A DNA stretch of 64,000 nucleotides from Cladocopium goreaui (Eukaryota > Sar > Dinophyceae > Suessiales > Symbiodiniaceae): positions 1 through 64,000 of the forward strand of contig CAMXCT020001377.1 of NCBI GenBank assembly GCA_947184155.2, given 5' to 3'. Numbering within the stretch: the first letter of the stretch is position 1; each line of letters opens with the position of its first letter. Below the pieces are notes generated by a model. That model worked only from the letters and a program-made list of their open reading frames with translations. It made no database searches and was not told where the DNA came from. Of this stretch, positions 8,809-18,065 are shown piece after piece. The position numbers and the translations under genes are program-made.

Positions 8809-11710
8809 GCAATGTTGCTGGTCGGCAGGTTTTCAAATTGACCAGCATGCCTGTTGGCAAGCTATCAGCACTGACTGTCCCCCCTTTTCAGTCCAATCCC
8901 TGCCTGGGCGGATCGAAAGTGAAGTTATTCTCCGGCAAAAGAAATACCCCACCGCACGAGCAGCGATCTTATCGGCTATCCTTTCCCAAAAGACACTCCT
9001 ACTTGCACGAGCTGACAAGTGTATAGGGTTGACCCCTCGAGAAGCTTGCGGTATCCTTAATGGAACAGACTACACACCCATATGCTCATTGCTGGCACTA
9101 GAGTGTAACTGTAGATGTAAAACAGCTCTAGTAATCAACAGCCCGCTTCCAAGCTGGGTGCTTCGTCAGTTAGATCAGTCAGGTTTCGGGGCACACTGCA
9201 TCCAAGGTATTGCGACCTCTCTCGGACTATTATTGCTAGGTCGCGCCCAATTGTCGGATCGTGACTTATGGACAGTAACTACACACCCTACTACCCTTAA
9301 ACAAATCAATCCTAAGGCTGCCGAAAAGTTTATACATCGGCTCAGGCTGTTTCGGCAACCAGTCCTCTCAGTTGTCTCTAAGAGCATTGCTTTCAATACG
9401 TTTGCACAAAGTGTGGTACTATACACTACATCCTATTTTGGTGCTGCCACGGAAGATCTTCAAATGCTACGCGCGGCAGCAACGGAACTCTTACTAGGAC
9501 GAAGTTGGATTAGACATGACCTCCTTGCATTCGTATTTCGACTGTGTAAAATTGCACCACTACTTGACCCGGGCGTAAGTATCCTTGTTTCTGCATTAGG
9601 GCTAGTTCTGCGAAAAGGAGGAAAGGTTCATGAACTTTACATTGAAACTCCACCGGCAGTGAACAGACAAACACACGAAGTTAGGATACTATGGCAAGCG
9701 TGGGCACGTGTCGTTGGGGAAGGTGTCCTAACAAGAGCAGTATCAGGAAGTGGTACAATCAAACAACGAATAAACGCAGTCAAAAAATGTGTGCTCCATC
9801 ACATGATGCAGCTAGCATCTCACTATATTCGTAATAAGGTACTAACAGCTGGATGGACGGGAGGAATCAGCTGGGCATGGCTCAGCCATGCTTGCGAGGC
9901 CAACAAGCGATGGATTCCTAGTATTACTAGGTTCACCTTGTTACGCTGGGCAGTCAATGAGGATGATGATGAGTGGTTAGCACGACGTGGCCAAAGTCGG
10001 CAAAAAAAATGTGCTCTCTGTGCAAACTTTGGCCGTGCATACCCACTCGGCGGCTATCAAACTGCAATTTGTGAAACATGTATAGTAACCAAACAGCTGA
10101 CGGCCTTCACGACAGACTCCCTTGTCAGACTGCTTGAGGCATCACGCAGAGTACTCCCTACACAAGAAGAACTACCGGCAAGTGAAGACTGGGAAAAATG
10201 CATTGCATGTTCAAAGGGAGACAATACTGTAGGACATTGGATTCGGTGGTGTGTAGTACCTATCAGCGCGTTAAGAAGCCTGACAGGAGATAATTCAATA
10301 CTGTCGCTGGCCGAAGGGTCAAGAAAAAGCGCTAAGCACTTAGCAATAGCATCGCGAGTAGTTCATCAATTCAGGTTGCTACTACGGGAATCAGGTGCAA
10401 TGAGACATCAAATCTCTGCTCCCCTTACCCCCATGGATACCTGGATACATAACCTCGTGCAAAGAGTACAGACAGAACTACCCCTGGACCTTCGTATGCA
10501 GCATATAAGGACACAGTTAGTTTCCGCCCACTGTTCTGTTGATGACTCGCTACTCTCGTGTTGTGACAAACCCCCACTTCACATTTCGTGTGCCCTTGCC
10601 CCTGCTCGAGTATGCATTACTCGTGAAGCAGTGGAAGCCAATCAAACAGTTGCGGTTGTCCCCTTAGGCTCTGAACCACTGCAATTAATTCAGCAAACTA
10701 TCCAGGTCGGAACAGGAGTTTCCCCAAATGTCTCGCTTTCCACTTTCCAGTGTGAGTGTGGTGACTATCATTGCCGTCTTACGGCATTACAGCCTATAGG
10801 CACCGATGAAGTACTTAGTAGCTGTCTCAATTCGGACAAAACTACACTACTAGTACAATTTGACGGGTCCTGTCATGCTGATAAGGGAACAGGTGGGGCG
10901 GGCGCTGCTCTCTTAGAACTCCAGCGAGAAGGACTAACGCTGCTTAAGTGGAGAGCTATTGCACTACCTAGCTGCCCAGACAATATCTTTGCTGAGGCGG
11001 TGTCAGCTAATCTCGCAACAGACCTTTTGTGTGAAGAAATGGTACACAGAAACTATGCAGTTGACCAGGCCTACTTACAAGGGGATATCCTCCCCATCGT
11101 AAAGCACTTAGCCTTTGCAGGACTCTTTCGTCGGATCGACCTACAGCCTATTATACAGCAAATTCGCCGGAAACAATCGAGGTTTTTTGACCATGGAAAA
11201 TGGGTATACCGCCCAAGAGAAGCCAATATACTCGCAGACTATCTTGCTGGAGTAGCGAGCCGAGCGGCACAGGCCTTCCCAGCTCATACAAGCGAGCCTA
11301 CCGAAATCGTGGTTGAAGCGCCCTATCAGTTGGCCATGCGATCTGGAGCTATTGTACTGGAAGAGAGGCCGTTAGGTGTTACGATCTTATTACTTACCGG
11401 AGTCCCGGCTGTAAGCATAGAATTGGTAAATAAATTTATGATGCAAACTGCAAACCAGCAATACCGCAAAGAGGTGGAGGCCTATTTAGCGGGCACTGCC
11501 AATCTCACGAAACCCCGAGTAGTAGAGTATACAGCTTCTGCAACAGACTGTCTGGGCCGACTGTATGGCAGAGGTCCCTGTGCTCAAAGACTGCCACGAA
11601 AGGTAAGATTACTCCTATTTGGAAATACGCACCAGGAAGTTGACATGGTCGGCGCTTTATCTACGAAATCATGCGACGACTCCTTCGCAGCAGTCACCTC
11701 CCACACATAG
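8789..11710 (+). CDS. Retroelement RT thumb, CCHC zinc motif and RNase H domain
   Basis: Continues the RT in another frame; that frame opens at a GTG (8729) overlapping the upstream ORF, and homology starts just after the YIDD box with SAGFQIDQ. A Cys cluster (CALC...CETC) lies at about 10,012-10,083, and a LINE-type CCHC motif, CIACSKGDNTVGHWIRWC, at about 10,199-10,252. The RNase H domain spans about 10,855-11,270: first Asp in FDGSC, Glu in AEAVSAN, second Asp in QGDILPI and a closing Asp in REANILADYLAG, so the catalytic set appears complete. Between the zinc motif and RNase H, residues near 10,610-10,830 weakly recall a SET-domain C-terminus (SPNVSL, a CxCG block, then IGTDEVL). The role is second-strand synthesis and RNA removal during retrotransposition. 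Confidence 0.8.
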   Translation, partial: LVESTNEQCCWSAGFQIDQHACWQAISTDCPPFSVQSLPGRIESEVILRQKKYPTARAAILSAILSQKTLLLARADKCIGLTPREACGILNGTDYTPICSLLALECNCRCKTALVINSPLPSWVLRQLDQSGFGAHCIQGIATSLGLLLLGRAQLSDRDLWTVTTHPTTLKQINPKAAEKFIHRLRLFRQPVLSVVSKSIAFNTFAQSVVLYTTSYFGAATEDLQMLRAAATELLLGRSWIRHDLLAFVFRLCKIAPLLDPGVSILVSALGLVLRKGGKVHELYIETPPAVNRQTHEVRILWQAWARVVGEGVLTRAVSGSGTIKQRINAVKKCVLHHMMQLASHYIRNKVLTAGWTGGISWAWLSHACEANKRWIPSITRFTLLRWAVNEDDDEWLARRGQSRQKKCALCANFGRAYPLGGYQTAICETCIVTKQLTAFTTDSLVRLLEASRRVLPTQEELPASEDWEKCIACSKGDNTVGHWIRWCVVPISALRSLTGDNSILSLAEGSRKSAKHLAIASRVVHQFRLLLRESGAMRHQISAPLTPMDTWIHNLVQRVQTELPLDLRMQHIRTQLVSAHCSVDDSLLSCCDKPPLHISCALAPARVCITREAVEANQTVAVVPLGSEPLQLIQQTIQVGTGVSPNVSLSTFQCECGDYHCRLTALQPIGTDEVLSSCLNSDKTTLLVQFDGSCHADKGTGGAGAALLELQREGLTLLKWRAIALPSCPDNIFAEAVSANLATDLLCEEMVHRNYAVDQAYLQGDILPIVKHLAFAGLFRRIDLQPIIQQIRRKQSRFFDHGKWVYRPREANILADYLAGVASRAAQAFPAHTSEPTEIVVEAPYQLAMRSGAIVLEERPLGVTILLLTGVPAVSIELVNKFMMQTANQQYRKEVEAYLAGTANLTKPRVVEYTASATDCLGRLYGRGPCAQRLPRKVRLLLFGNTHQEVDMVGALSTKSCDDSFAAVTSHT

Positions 11711-12393
11711 TAGATCTGAGAGCGATACTCATTGATCTGCTAGGGTTAGTACCGCTGAATCAGCGGTTTGCTGTGGTCAAGCGACATCCGCTAATTGTAA
11801 TGAATGCAGGGGCCAGTGAAGCGTGTGCTAAAATTGAAAGGGAACACCATATCACATGTCCTCCAGCATTATATCACCTCAGCCTTCAAATTGAATCAGC
11901 AACACAAGCTCTTGTTAATCACCACCTGCCCGTAAGGAGGCCACAATATGCTGCTCATGTCAGAGGTGCTGCTTTTCGAACTCTTGAATGGTATGAAGAA
12001 CACATTATGATCTCTTACTACAAGGAACTAACGAGAAGGTGTCACGTAACATCAGCAATCTGGCTTCATGATGGACTCTGGCTCCCAAAAGAAATCTCTC
12101 CACATTTACTTTATGAAGCTGAACGGGCAATGCTCCATCAATTACAGCTAGATTCATGCGATCCCCCCCTTTTCAGTTTACGTGAACTCGCCGCAGATGC
12201 TCAGGCTCTTATACAGACTCTCGAGGATGTCAACGTGGCCACAAATCCCTCCCCCCTCCCCCGTACCGAAAGGAAAAGAAACACCGAAAGTGAGCTATTC
12301 GGGACGAGACCCATCCGATGGAACACACAAGCACCAACATCGGGCTACGATACCTTTACGGAACGCATGGCCAAACGGCGTAGAGCAACCTAA
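11671..12393 (+). CDS. Retroelement 3' ORF, 240 aa, with an LHDG motif, function unknown
   Basis: Starts with ATG and overlaps the RNase H ORF by 40 nt in another frame, a spacing that suggests coupled translation. I do not recognise the family. A central block has SAIWLHDGLWLP (about 12,054-12,090), preceded by an Arg-rich stretch (RGAAFRTLEW...YKELTRR). The hydrophobic-HDG layout recalls motif C of A-family polymerases, but nothing else confirms that. The C-terminus (last 45 residues) is basic and ends in MAKRRRAT, which could be a nuclear localisation signal or nucleic-acid-binding tail. Position at the end of the LINE-like array suggests an element-encoded accessory protein. Confidence 0.6.
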   Translation: MRRLLRSSHLPHIVDLRAILIDLLGLVPLNQRFAVVKRHPLIVMNAGASEACAKIEREHHITCPPALYHLSLQIESATQALVNHHLPVRRPQYAAHVRGAAFRTLEWYEEHIMISYYKELTRRCHVTSAIWLHDGLWLPKEISPHLLYEAERAMLHQLQLDSCDPPLFSLRELAADAQALIQTLEDVNVATNPSPLPRTERKRNTESELFGTRPIRWNTQAPTSGYDTFTERMAKRRRAT

Positions 12394-12642
12394 ATACCCA
12401 TTCCTTGTACCTCAGCCAAAGAACACATACTAGGGTAGTCGGTTTTTTGGTTTTGCCAGGCTTATCGAGCCCCTCAGTCCAATGAGTTTGATAAGTGCGG
12501 TAGAACCTATTATTGGCTCTCATCTTTTTATTTGTTTGATTATCTTTCTCTGCTTGACTGCTATGAGGCAAGGCATAATTGTGCAGCTCATGAGCCGTTT
12601 ATTGCTCACAGATAGTTAATTTTGTACTCCATATCTCTGCCA

Positions 12643-13023
12643 ATGGGCAGGGAGAGCGAGAGACCTAGACAAAAACCATTGCCATGCTCAGCGAACCTGC
12701 TATCCCATCAAGTCACTCAGTTGCGAAAAGGCTTGGCCAAGGCAACTGACAATGCAAACCTAGCCGGTACGGGCACTGAAAATGCTATCAATCAACTGAA
12801 ATTGGCATTAAGGGCGCTCGATCAAGCTCTAGTACTCCTGGCAAACGAAGAAGGGAATCACGTAGTCTCAACACGAGAACCGAGTGAAGAACAGGCTGAC
12901 CGGAAATCTTTGACTGCCATTGATCGAGCCAAAATCTTTCAGCGATGGGAGGCAAGTCGGTGGCAAGAAAAGCACGGCAAGCAACAGAGTCAGATTTCTG
13001 TGAAGCGGAAGTTGGATGAATGA
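12643..13023 (+). CDS. Small hypothetical protein, 126 aa, helical
   Basis: First in-frame ATG is at 12643; the frame is open a little further up from a TTG. Composition is Ala/Leu/Gln/Lys-rich with heptad-like spacing (residues about 25-75), predicting a helical or coiled-coil core, and a basic C-terminus ending SVKRKLDE. There is no recognisable domain. It sits on the same strand as the retroelement and the orphan cluster, 250 nt after the preceding stop. No copy of the hairpin family was found directly upstream, unlike the later ORFs. It could be a chance ORF; the coding call rests on length and amino-acid composition only. Confidence 0.4.
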   Translation: MGRESERPRQKPLPCSANLLSHQVTQLRKGLAKATDNANLAGTGTENAINQLKLALRALDQALVLLANEEGNHVVSTREPSEEQADRKSLTAIDRAKIFQRWEASRWQEKHGKQQSQISVKRKLDE

Positions 13024-13672
13024 GCAGACTTATCGCTGCGCAATGTGTTTGTGCCACAAACGAGTCATCAGCGCAGAGGACAAAATGACTGGTCAACTGA
13101 GGTGTTGTCTTGCCAGTTGAGCACTACTCCTCTCTCCCTCTTTGGCTTCGACACTAGGTAGCGAGATTCTAACGGCACTCTACATATTGACCTCCCTCCT
13201 GTTGCTTCTCTCTATCTGGTTTAATTTGATTGTGCCTGTCTTATTCAAGTCTGCGCTCCCCTTTCCATGAGCCACACTCTAACTAAGTACCTGATCGGTA
13301 GTACCGAATGTCGAGGATTCTATGCATATCCCACCTTTTGGCTCCTCAGTAGCGGTATTATGCAGTAACTGACCAAGATTGTGAATTTATCATTTACCTC
13401 ATGAATTATTGCTACTCTCTCCCATAATTGTCCTTGGGTGTAATTTCCTCCATAACCACGCAATGGACCTGTCAGAAGTATGTATCACTTTCCCTTTCTA
13501 AGACTACACAGGGTACTTCTGTCCAAAGACGTGACAGGGGTCCCTCACATAAACAGTCAATGGACTCCTGTGGTCCCGGAATTCAACCGTCTTACATTCC
13601 TCTCCCACATGAATTGTGCTAGTCTATTGAATTCAAAGAGATCACACAAGTTCAGTTACCGGATTGCCTGCC
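13024..13672 (+). other. Intergenic leader with one copy of the covarying hairpin
   Basis: About 650 nt without a convincing ORF. Pyrimidine-rich stretches are frequent. One hairpin of the CTGxC-CAAAGACGT-GxCAG family lies at 13,519-13,537. Nothing else was recognised. Confidence 0.5.
13519..13537 (+). promoter_or_regulatory. Hairpin family copy 1 (CTGTC / GACAG stem)
   Basis: Five-base stem CTGTC with GACAG around the nine-base loop CAAAGACGT. Compared with the commonest stem (CTGAC/GTCAG), both sides are changed in a compensating way (A-T to T-A). It lies 135 nt upstream of the ATG at 13,673. Confidence 0.6.
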
Positions 13673-14056
13673 ATGGCGTGTGCTACATCGGATACATCGA
13701 GCTGTGATGAACGACTTCTACATATTAAACGCGTCATTAATAAGTACACAGCTTGCTGTACTTTATTGGACAACTTGCAGTCCGCCCACTACCATTTGCT
13801 CAAGGCGAAGCAACAGGCCAGGGAAGTATTCTGGGTTGACATACCAATGCCAGAAAAGCTTGATGAGAACATTCAAGCGCAAGTCACTTTACTTCACATG
13901 ATCGCTGACTACAAAGCCCACATCGTACGTGAAATGGAATACGCTCAAAACGAGCTGTTAGTCCCAGTGGTGTATCCCGATGGCATTGAGATCAGTTCAG
14001 ATGTAGGCGAAGAACTACATGATGTGAGAGAGAACTGCTTCCCGCGCTCACCTTAG
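13673..14056 (+). CDS. Small hypothetical protein, 127 aa
   Basis: The frame opens at a TTG (13,664) but the first ATG is at 13,673. The protein has a Cys-containing N-terminus, a helical middle (residues about 15-95, rich in Leu, Lys, Gln) with the phrase FWVDIPMPEKL, and an acidic tail. No family was recognised. It lies between hairpin copies 1 and 2 in the same-strand cluster, and a pyrimidine-rich leader precedes it, as for its neighbours. Function unknown; coding status is moderately supported by length and by its place in the pattern of hairpin, leader, ORF. Confidence 0.45.
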   Translation: MACATSDTSSCDERLLHIKRVINKYTACCTLLDNLQSAHYHLLKAKQQAREVFWVDIPMPEKLDENIQAQVTLLHMIADYKAHIVREMEYAQNELLVPVVYPDGIEISSDVGEELHDVRENCFPRSP

Positions 14057-14525
14057 CAATGGTTTTACCATTGACTGAGAAGTGCCAGTGCTATAAAAGA
14101 AGCAAGATGATGATGTGCCTCCAAACTCCCTGTTCCCACCTTTCCTGAGCTCTGAGCGACTGGCCAGTCCCAAGGTAGCTACGCCGCGTGTAGCGCAATT
14201 TTGACCAGCTATTGAGAAAATAAGAACACGAGTGTTTTCAGCTTGAGTGACATGTTACATTAAAGCTGTACCATTCCGGCAGCCACTGGAATTTTAATAC
14301 AGGGTAACGAATTTCATAACACCTTGCCAGTACACGTAGTCTATCGGCTCAGACATAGTTCAGACAAAACAGCTGACCTAATGATGTGCTACCTTCAATG
14401 TTGCTAACTTTGTTGCCTGACACTACCATACATAGTATAGGTTTCCCTCAGCTGCCAAGCCACGGTGCTTTTCCGACCAAAGACGTGTCGGGACTGCACC
14501 TGGCAAACGCTCCACCCTCGTAGCC
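14057..14525 (+). other. Intergenic leader with hairpin copy 2
   Basis: No ORF supported. It contains the hairpin at 14,473-14,491, then 34 nt to the next ATG. The ATG is immediately preceded by CGTAGCC, giving an AG two bases before the start that could serve as a trans-splice acceptor. Confidence 0.45.
14473..14491 (+). promoter_or_regulatory. Hairpin family copy 2 (CCGAC / GTCGG stem)
   Basis: Stem CCGAC with GTCGG around the invariant loop CAAAGACGT. Second stem pair is C-G instead of T-A, a double compensatory change. The ATG at 14,526 lies 34 nt after the hairpin, the same distance as for copy 4. Confidence 0.65.
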
Positions 14526-15335
14526 ATGTCGACCGCGCTCATGACATTTCTGAGGAACTACCATTGGAAAGGTTATAACGTCGAAACCATTCAGAGCACT
14601 CCAAATATGCTGACAAATCTACATCGCGGCAAGTATCCTATCCATAGGCTATGTCACAATGTCAACATAGAGCGTAGGGCATTTAACTTGATGGAAGTAT
14701 GCACATGGCTCAATGGTGAAAAATGGAACATCCTATGGGCTGAAGATGAAACATGGCTTCCGGAGGAGACGACAGTAGCGATGGGGGCTACACTGCCCCA
14801 TGGATTCCATAAGGTCATGCCTCGAGAGTGTGACGAGGTTTACCTGCAGGCCTGGTTGAATATTGCAGGATACGGTGGTTTCTATCCCTTCGCGGCAGAG
14901 GTGCGACACAACGGATATGCATGCTGGGCCAACTCCAGACGCTTTGCAATAGTTGCAAAGAATGCCCAACAATGTGCTATTATTGCAGAAATTATGCATG
15001 CTTATAATATATTAGGTAATCGCATTGAAACACTGCAGCCAACCCTAGAAGGAATTGCACTGAGTGAGCAATCACGAATCAACAGTGCTGTCCATGAAGA
15101 TGATCGACCGTGCTTTGATTTCCGGCTCTCGCAAGAGTGCCAAGCTGCGATAGCAGGCCAGTTTCCTAATCATGCAGATGAAGCGGATAGGATCTTCCAA
15201 CTCAGTGAAGGTATACAAGTGCTGCAAATGCAACATAATGACCTTGTCCAAGAAGCTAACCGAGCACTTTACCGACTACAGCAAAATTGGTATGCCCTCA
15301 GTGAAGCTTATGCAACCATCTTTACCGACCTGTGA
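14526..15335 (+). CDS. Orphan protein, 269 aa, paralogue of the ORF at 16,303
   Basis: Starts at ATG 14,526, just after hairpin copy 2. No known family was recognised. It shares a conserved core with the ORF at 16,303-17,466: a block around NGEKWNI (NGECWNI in the partner), FYPFAAE (IWPFYATE), then SRRFAIV (PRRFAVI), MHAYNILGNR (MHEHNILANR), and a closing SRINSAVHE (SRCSSAAHE). Order and spacing are the same, so the two are diverged duplicates. The C-terminal 70 residues are helical (QLSEGIQVLQMQHNDLVQE and following). The W/H/R-rich conserved points suggest a folded domain rather than a structural repeat. Function unknown. Confidence 0.65.
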   Translation: MSTALMTFLRNYHWKGYNVETIQSTPNMLTNLHRGKYPIHRLCHNVNIERRAFNLMEVCTWLNGEKWNILWAEDETWLPEETTVAMGATLPHGFHKVMPRECDEVYLQAWLNIAGYGGFYPFAAEVRHNGYACWANSRRFAIVAKNAQQCAIIAEIMHAYNILGNRIETLQPTLEGIALSEQSRINSAVHEDDRPCFDFRLSQECQAAIAGQFPNHADEADRIFQLSEGIQVLQMQHNDLVQEANRALYRLQQNWYALSEAYATIFTDL

Positions 15336-16302
15336 GGCCCAACGATTTAGCAGAAGTCAGGTGAAGTTGATTGCCAGCAAATCAAAAGAGGCGCTCACGG
15401 GTCATCCTTTCCTGTGGTTATTCTCGCTTATCACGCAAATAACCTTTAAGGGAACTGCACCACATGCTCACCTGGTAGGGGCACTTTCATCCTTTTTGAC
15501 ATTGTTGGTGGTGACTGCAGTGTGAACATGTGCGTGTGTTTGCTCACAGGTTCTTCATCCCTCCTAAGCTGGTATGTCTAACAAGCAATATCCCCTACAC
15601 ACCTATTAGCTGGTTATATGACAGTCCGGTGTATTTGCATTTAATGAATGTTCACGAAGGGCTCAGGATGACCCCCAACCCGCATTTAACTTGTCCATCC
15701 TTGTTCAGTGGTATTAACTCGTGCACAATTGGTTACTTGCTTGATGTCCATTGCCACAGCTTATGTACAACACAGTTACACTGAACTTACTCACTGTTTA
15801 ACTTTTTTTGATGAATCAACTGGCGCGAAGCAAGGACTATGCTTATCATCCTTAGGTGTGATATTGCCAATTCAAAAATTCTGGCAAAAAAGAGAGTTGT
15901 GTTTCCGCCAAGGCAGCGTGCATGATCAGCATGTGCATTCATGAGTACACGTGACTTTGGTACATGTCGACAGGTAGAGATACGGCATCATTCTTAGTAT
16001 ACCCTATCGCATACCTGTGGCTCAAACCACCGTCCCATGTACAGGGCTCCCACTCCTCTGACCAAAGACGTGTCAGGGGAGTACCCTCTCTCTATTCTGC
16101 CTTCCCTCTCTTTTGCCGTCGTCTTCTTCCCCTCTCTTTGGCTGCCCCCTATTGCCACCTCTGCTGCTGTCCGTAACTGTTGGCCCCTCGTGTTTACTTT
16201 CTGGTCCGTCCCTCTCACTCGTCTGTGATTGTTTCCTCTCCTCTCTCTTCCTGCACACCGTTCCTGCTTCTGCCATACCCTTGTAAACCCTGGTGGGCAG
16301 TC
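15336..16302 (+). other. Intergenic region with hairpin copy 3 and pyrimidine-rich leader
   Basis: 967 nt without a supported gene. Hairpin copy 3 at 16,058-16,076 is followed by about 180 nt strongly enriched in C and T up to an AG two bases before the ATG at 16,303. Short frames here look like composition artefacts. Confidence 0.5.
16058..16076 (+). promoter_or_regulatory. Hairpin family copy 3 (CTGAC / GTCAG stem)
   Basis: Perfect five-pair stem CTGAC/GTCAG around loop CAAAGACGT, followed by GGGG and then a long pyrimidine tract. It lies 226 nt before the ATG at 16,303. Confidence 0.6.
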
Positions 16303-17466
16303 ATGGCGCAATGGATCGGTGATAAGGTCACGCTAAAAGCAGGCCCACTGACTGGGCCTGACCAAGCGGGCCCAGCTGGTGGCAGTAATGATACAGAGGC
16401 TCACAGTGAACACCAGCGACTTGAGTACAAAGAGTCCTACATTGCGGAATACGACGGCATCCAGGTCTATCGGCAGCAAGGCTGCTATGAGCACGCCAAG
16501 CAGCTCCATGCATGGTCCTTCTACGAATATAGAATGTGCATCAATGGCGAATGTTGGAACATTATTCTCAATGATGACATGAAGAGCCCAGTGGACTGGG
16601 CCTATCCAGGGTCCAGTTCCGCCAAGCTGTCACATGACTTTTGTCATATAGATACCGAAGCCAGTGATGACGTCTACACCAATTTTTGTTTTGTGGAAAT
16701 GGGAGGCCGGCAGATCTGGCCCTTCTATGCCACAGAGTCCTTTCAGGAGGATTTATGGATTTGGGTCAGTCCCAGAAGATTTGCTGTCATCACGAACCAT
16801 CGACACAATGAGAAATTGAATCATTTCTATGTTGACCGGATGCATGAACACAATATCCTGGCGAATCGCACGCCCTGCTGGCCCTTCACAGAAATGACCA
16901 ATAGCTCAGGCAAGGTGATGGACAAAATTATTGCCCTGAACAGAGAATCCCGCTGTAGTTCAGCAGCTCACGAAACTTTCAAGACTGGCTTTGAACACAA
17001 AAGTGCCATAAAGTCTATGCCGCGAAGAGAGGAGAACTTGCATGGCAAGAGGAAGTACACAGACCCCACGGGACAGACAAGTACCCAACAGCTCGACCCG
17101 ACTGGGAATTACAGTGAACGCGACTTGCAGAAACTCAATGCGACCTTTGCTGGTCGATCGGAGCCGCAATCACCCTCCATGCCAAATCATACAACAAGCA
17201 AAGTCACAATGTGGCGGCATGGTGAGGTACCGCCGCTAGGACCTGCAACAGAGGGCCGGGCCCGGGCCGCTAAACAGCTGGCGTATGCACGCACTCTATT
17301 AACCTTCGTAATGGAGGCAGCCACCCAAATGGAAGAAGTCGTGGGCAACTTGGTGCAGATCGAGCATGAACAAGCCACGGCTAAAGAGGAAGAGTTGGTT
17401 CAAGCTGCTTCAGCTGCTCCGACAGAATCGTGCACAGATCCAGCTACAGAGGGAAGTCAAACCTGA
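16303..17466 (+). CDS. Orphan protein, 387 aa, paralogue of the ORF at 14,526
   Basis: The frame opens further up at a non-ATG codon inside the pyrimidine tract; the first ATG is at 16,303 and the protein reads sensibly only from there. Residues about 60-225 match the 14,526 protein block by block (NGECWNI, IWPFYATE, PRRFAVI, MHEHNILANR, SRCSSAAHE). It adds a polar, probably disordered middle (residues about 240-320) and an Ala/Glu-rich helical C-terminus (about 325-380). Family and function are unknown. Duplicate neighbours in the same orientation, each after its own hairpin, suggest that hairpin, leader and ORF may have been duplicated as one unit. Confidence 0.65.
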   Translation: MAQWIGDKVTLKAGPLTGPDQAGPAGGSNDTEAHSEHQRLEYKESYIAEYDGIQVYRQQGCYEHAKQLHAWSFYEYRMCINGECWNIILNDDMKSPVDWAYPGSSSAKLSHDFCHIDTEASDDVYTNFCFVEMGGRQIWPFYATESFQEDLWIWVSPRRFAVITNHRHNEKLNHFYVDRMHEHNILANRTPCWPFTEMTNSSGKVMDKIIALNRESRCSSAAHETFKTGFEHKSAIKSMPRREENLHGKRKYTDPTGQTSTQQLDPTGNYSERDLQKLNATFAGRSEPQSPSMPNHTTSKVTMWRHGEVPPLGPATEGRARAAKQLAYARTLLTFVMEAATQMEEVVGNLVQIEHEQATAKEEELVQAASAAPTESCTDPATEGSQT

Positions 17467-18065
17467 GTGACATTAGACCTTTGACATCTGCATGCTGTCT
17501 ACAGTCCGAAGGAACTGCAGCGAAGACTGTGGCTCTTTCCTCACGCTGAGGATGCAGGACATAAAAAGATGGTAAGTGCACTAGTTGCTATATCTGCTAC
17601 CAGATTTCTGGCAGTCGAGTAGAGGAGTCTTCTTGCATGGGACCCCTTGCCACGCTGCTCGATAGAAGGCCCGCAGAATTTTCAGCTCAAATAAAAGCAT
17701 CGGACTCCTGATCCTCACCGAGACTTTCCTGATACAAGTCTTGTCACATACCAACTAGATCGATCTTTAGACCTATGGGATCCTAGATATGCTATACAGC
17801 ACAGGCCGTTTTCTTCTGACTGGCTACTATGTTTTCGTTGTATCAACTTGCAAGCCCTTGCGAACTGTTCTCTTGTGATCTGCTAAGCAATATCGGCTCA
17901 AATTTAGATGGTCTGATATGTTACTAGTCCTTTTACAGTTCCTTATACACCCCTCTGCATCCTGCCTAGGCATCTATGAATTTCGTGGTTGCAAATATAA
18001 GTGCGAGGCCTCTCTGGCTAAAGACTGTCAGGGTTGCCTCCGATTACTTATTTCCAGGGGTAAGT
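17467..18065 (+). other. Intergenic region with hairpin copy 4
   Basis: About 600 nt with no supported gene except the in-frame upstream extension of the ankyrin ORF (alternative ATG at 17,976). The hairpin lies at 18,014-18,031. Confidence 0.45.
18014..18031 (+). promoter_or_regulatory. Hairpin family copy 4 (CTGGC / GTCAG stem, 8-base loop)
   Basis: Stem CTGGC/GTCAG with one G-T (G-U in RNA) pair, loop TAAAGACT. The ATG at 18,066 follows after 34 nt, exactly as in copy 2; this favours 18,066 over 17,976 as the start of the ankyrin ORF. Confidence 0.6.

Larger units (their letters stand above)
3..12393 (+). mobile_element. Non-LTR-type retroelement carrying a DNA methyltransferase (5'-truncated by window edge)
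   Basis: A one-strand run of overlapping or abutting ORFs has the domain order expected of a LINE: accessory ORF, AP-type endonuclease, reverse transcriptase, CCHC zinc motif, RNase H. A small ORF follows at the 3' end. ORFs 1 and 2 overlap out of frame, and the RNase H ORF and the last ORF overlap by 40 nt. The element is not intact: a GC-rich block of about 1.08 kb separates endonuclease from RT, and a frameshift lies just after the RT YIDD box. No LTRs were seen. The left end lies outside the window and the right end is unclear; 12,393 is simply the last stop codon of the cluster. Cytosine methyltransferases inside retrotransposons have been reported in dinoflagellates, which fits. Confidence 0.7.

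Noticed and set aside
13333-13352. Possible relict of the dinoflagellate spliced leader (TTTTGGCTC)
   Set aside because: Only a 9-base match, without the leader's 5' half; similar GGCTCA words occur elsewhere by chance.
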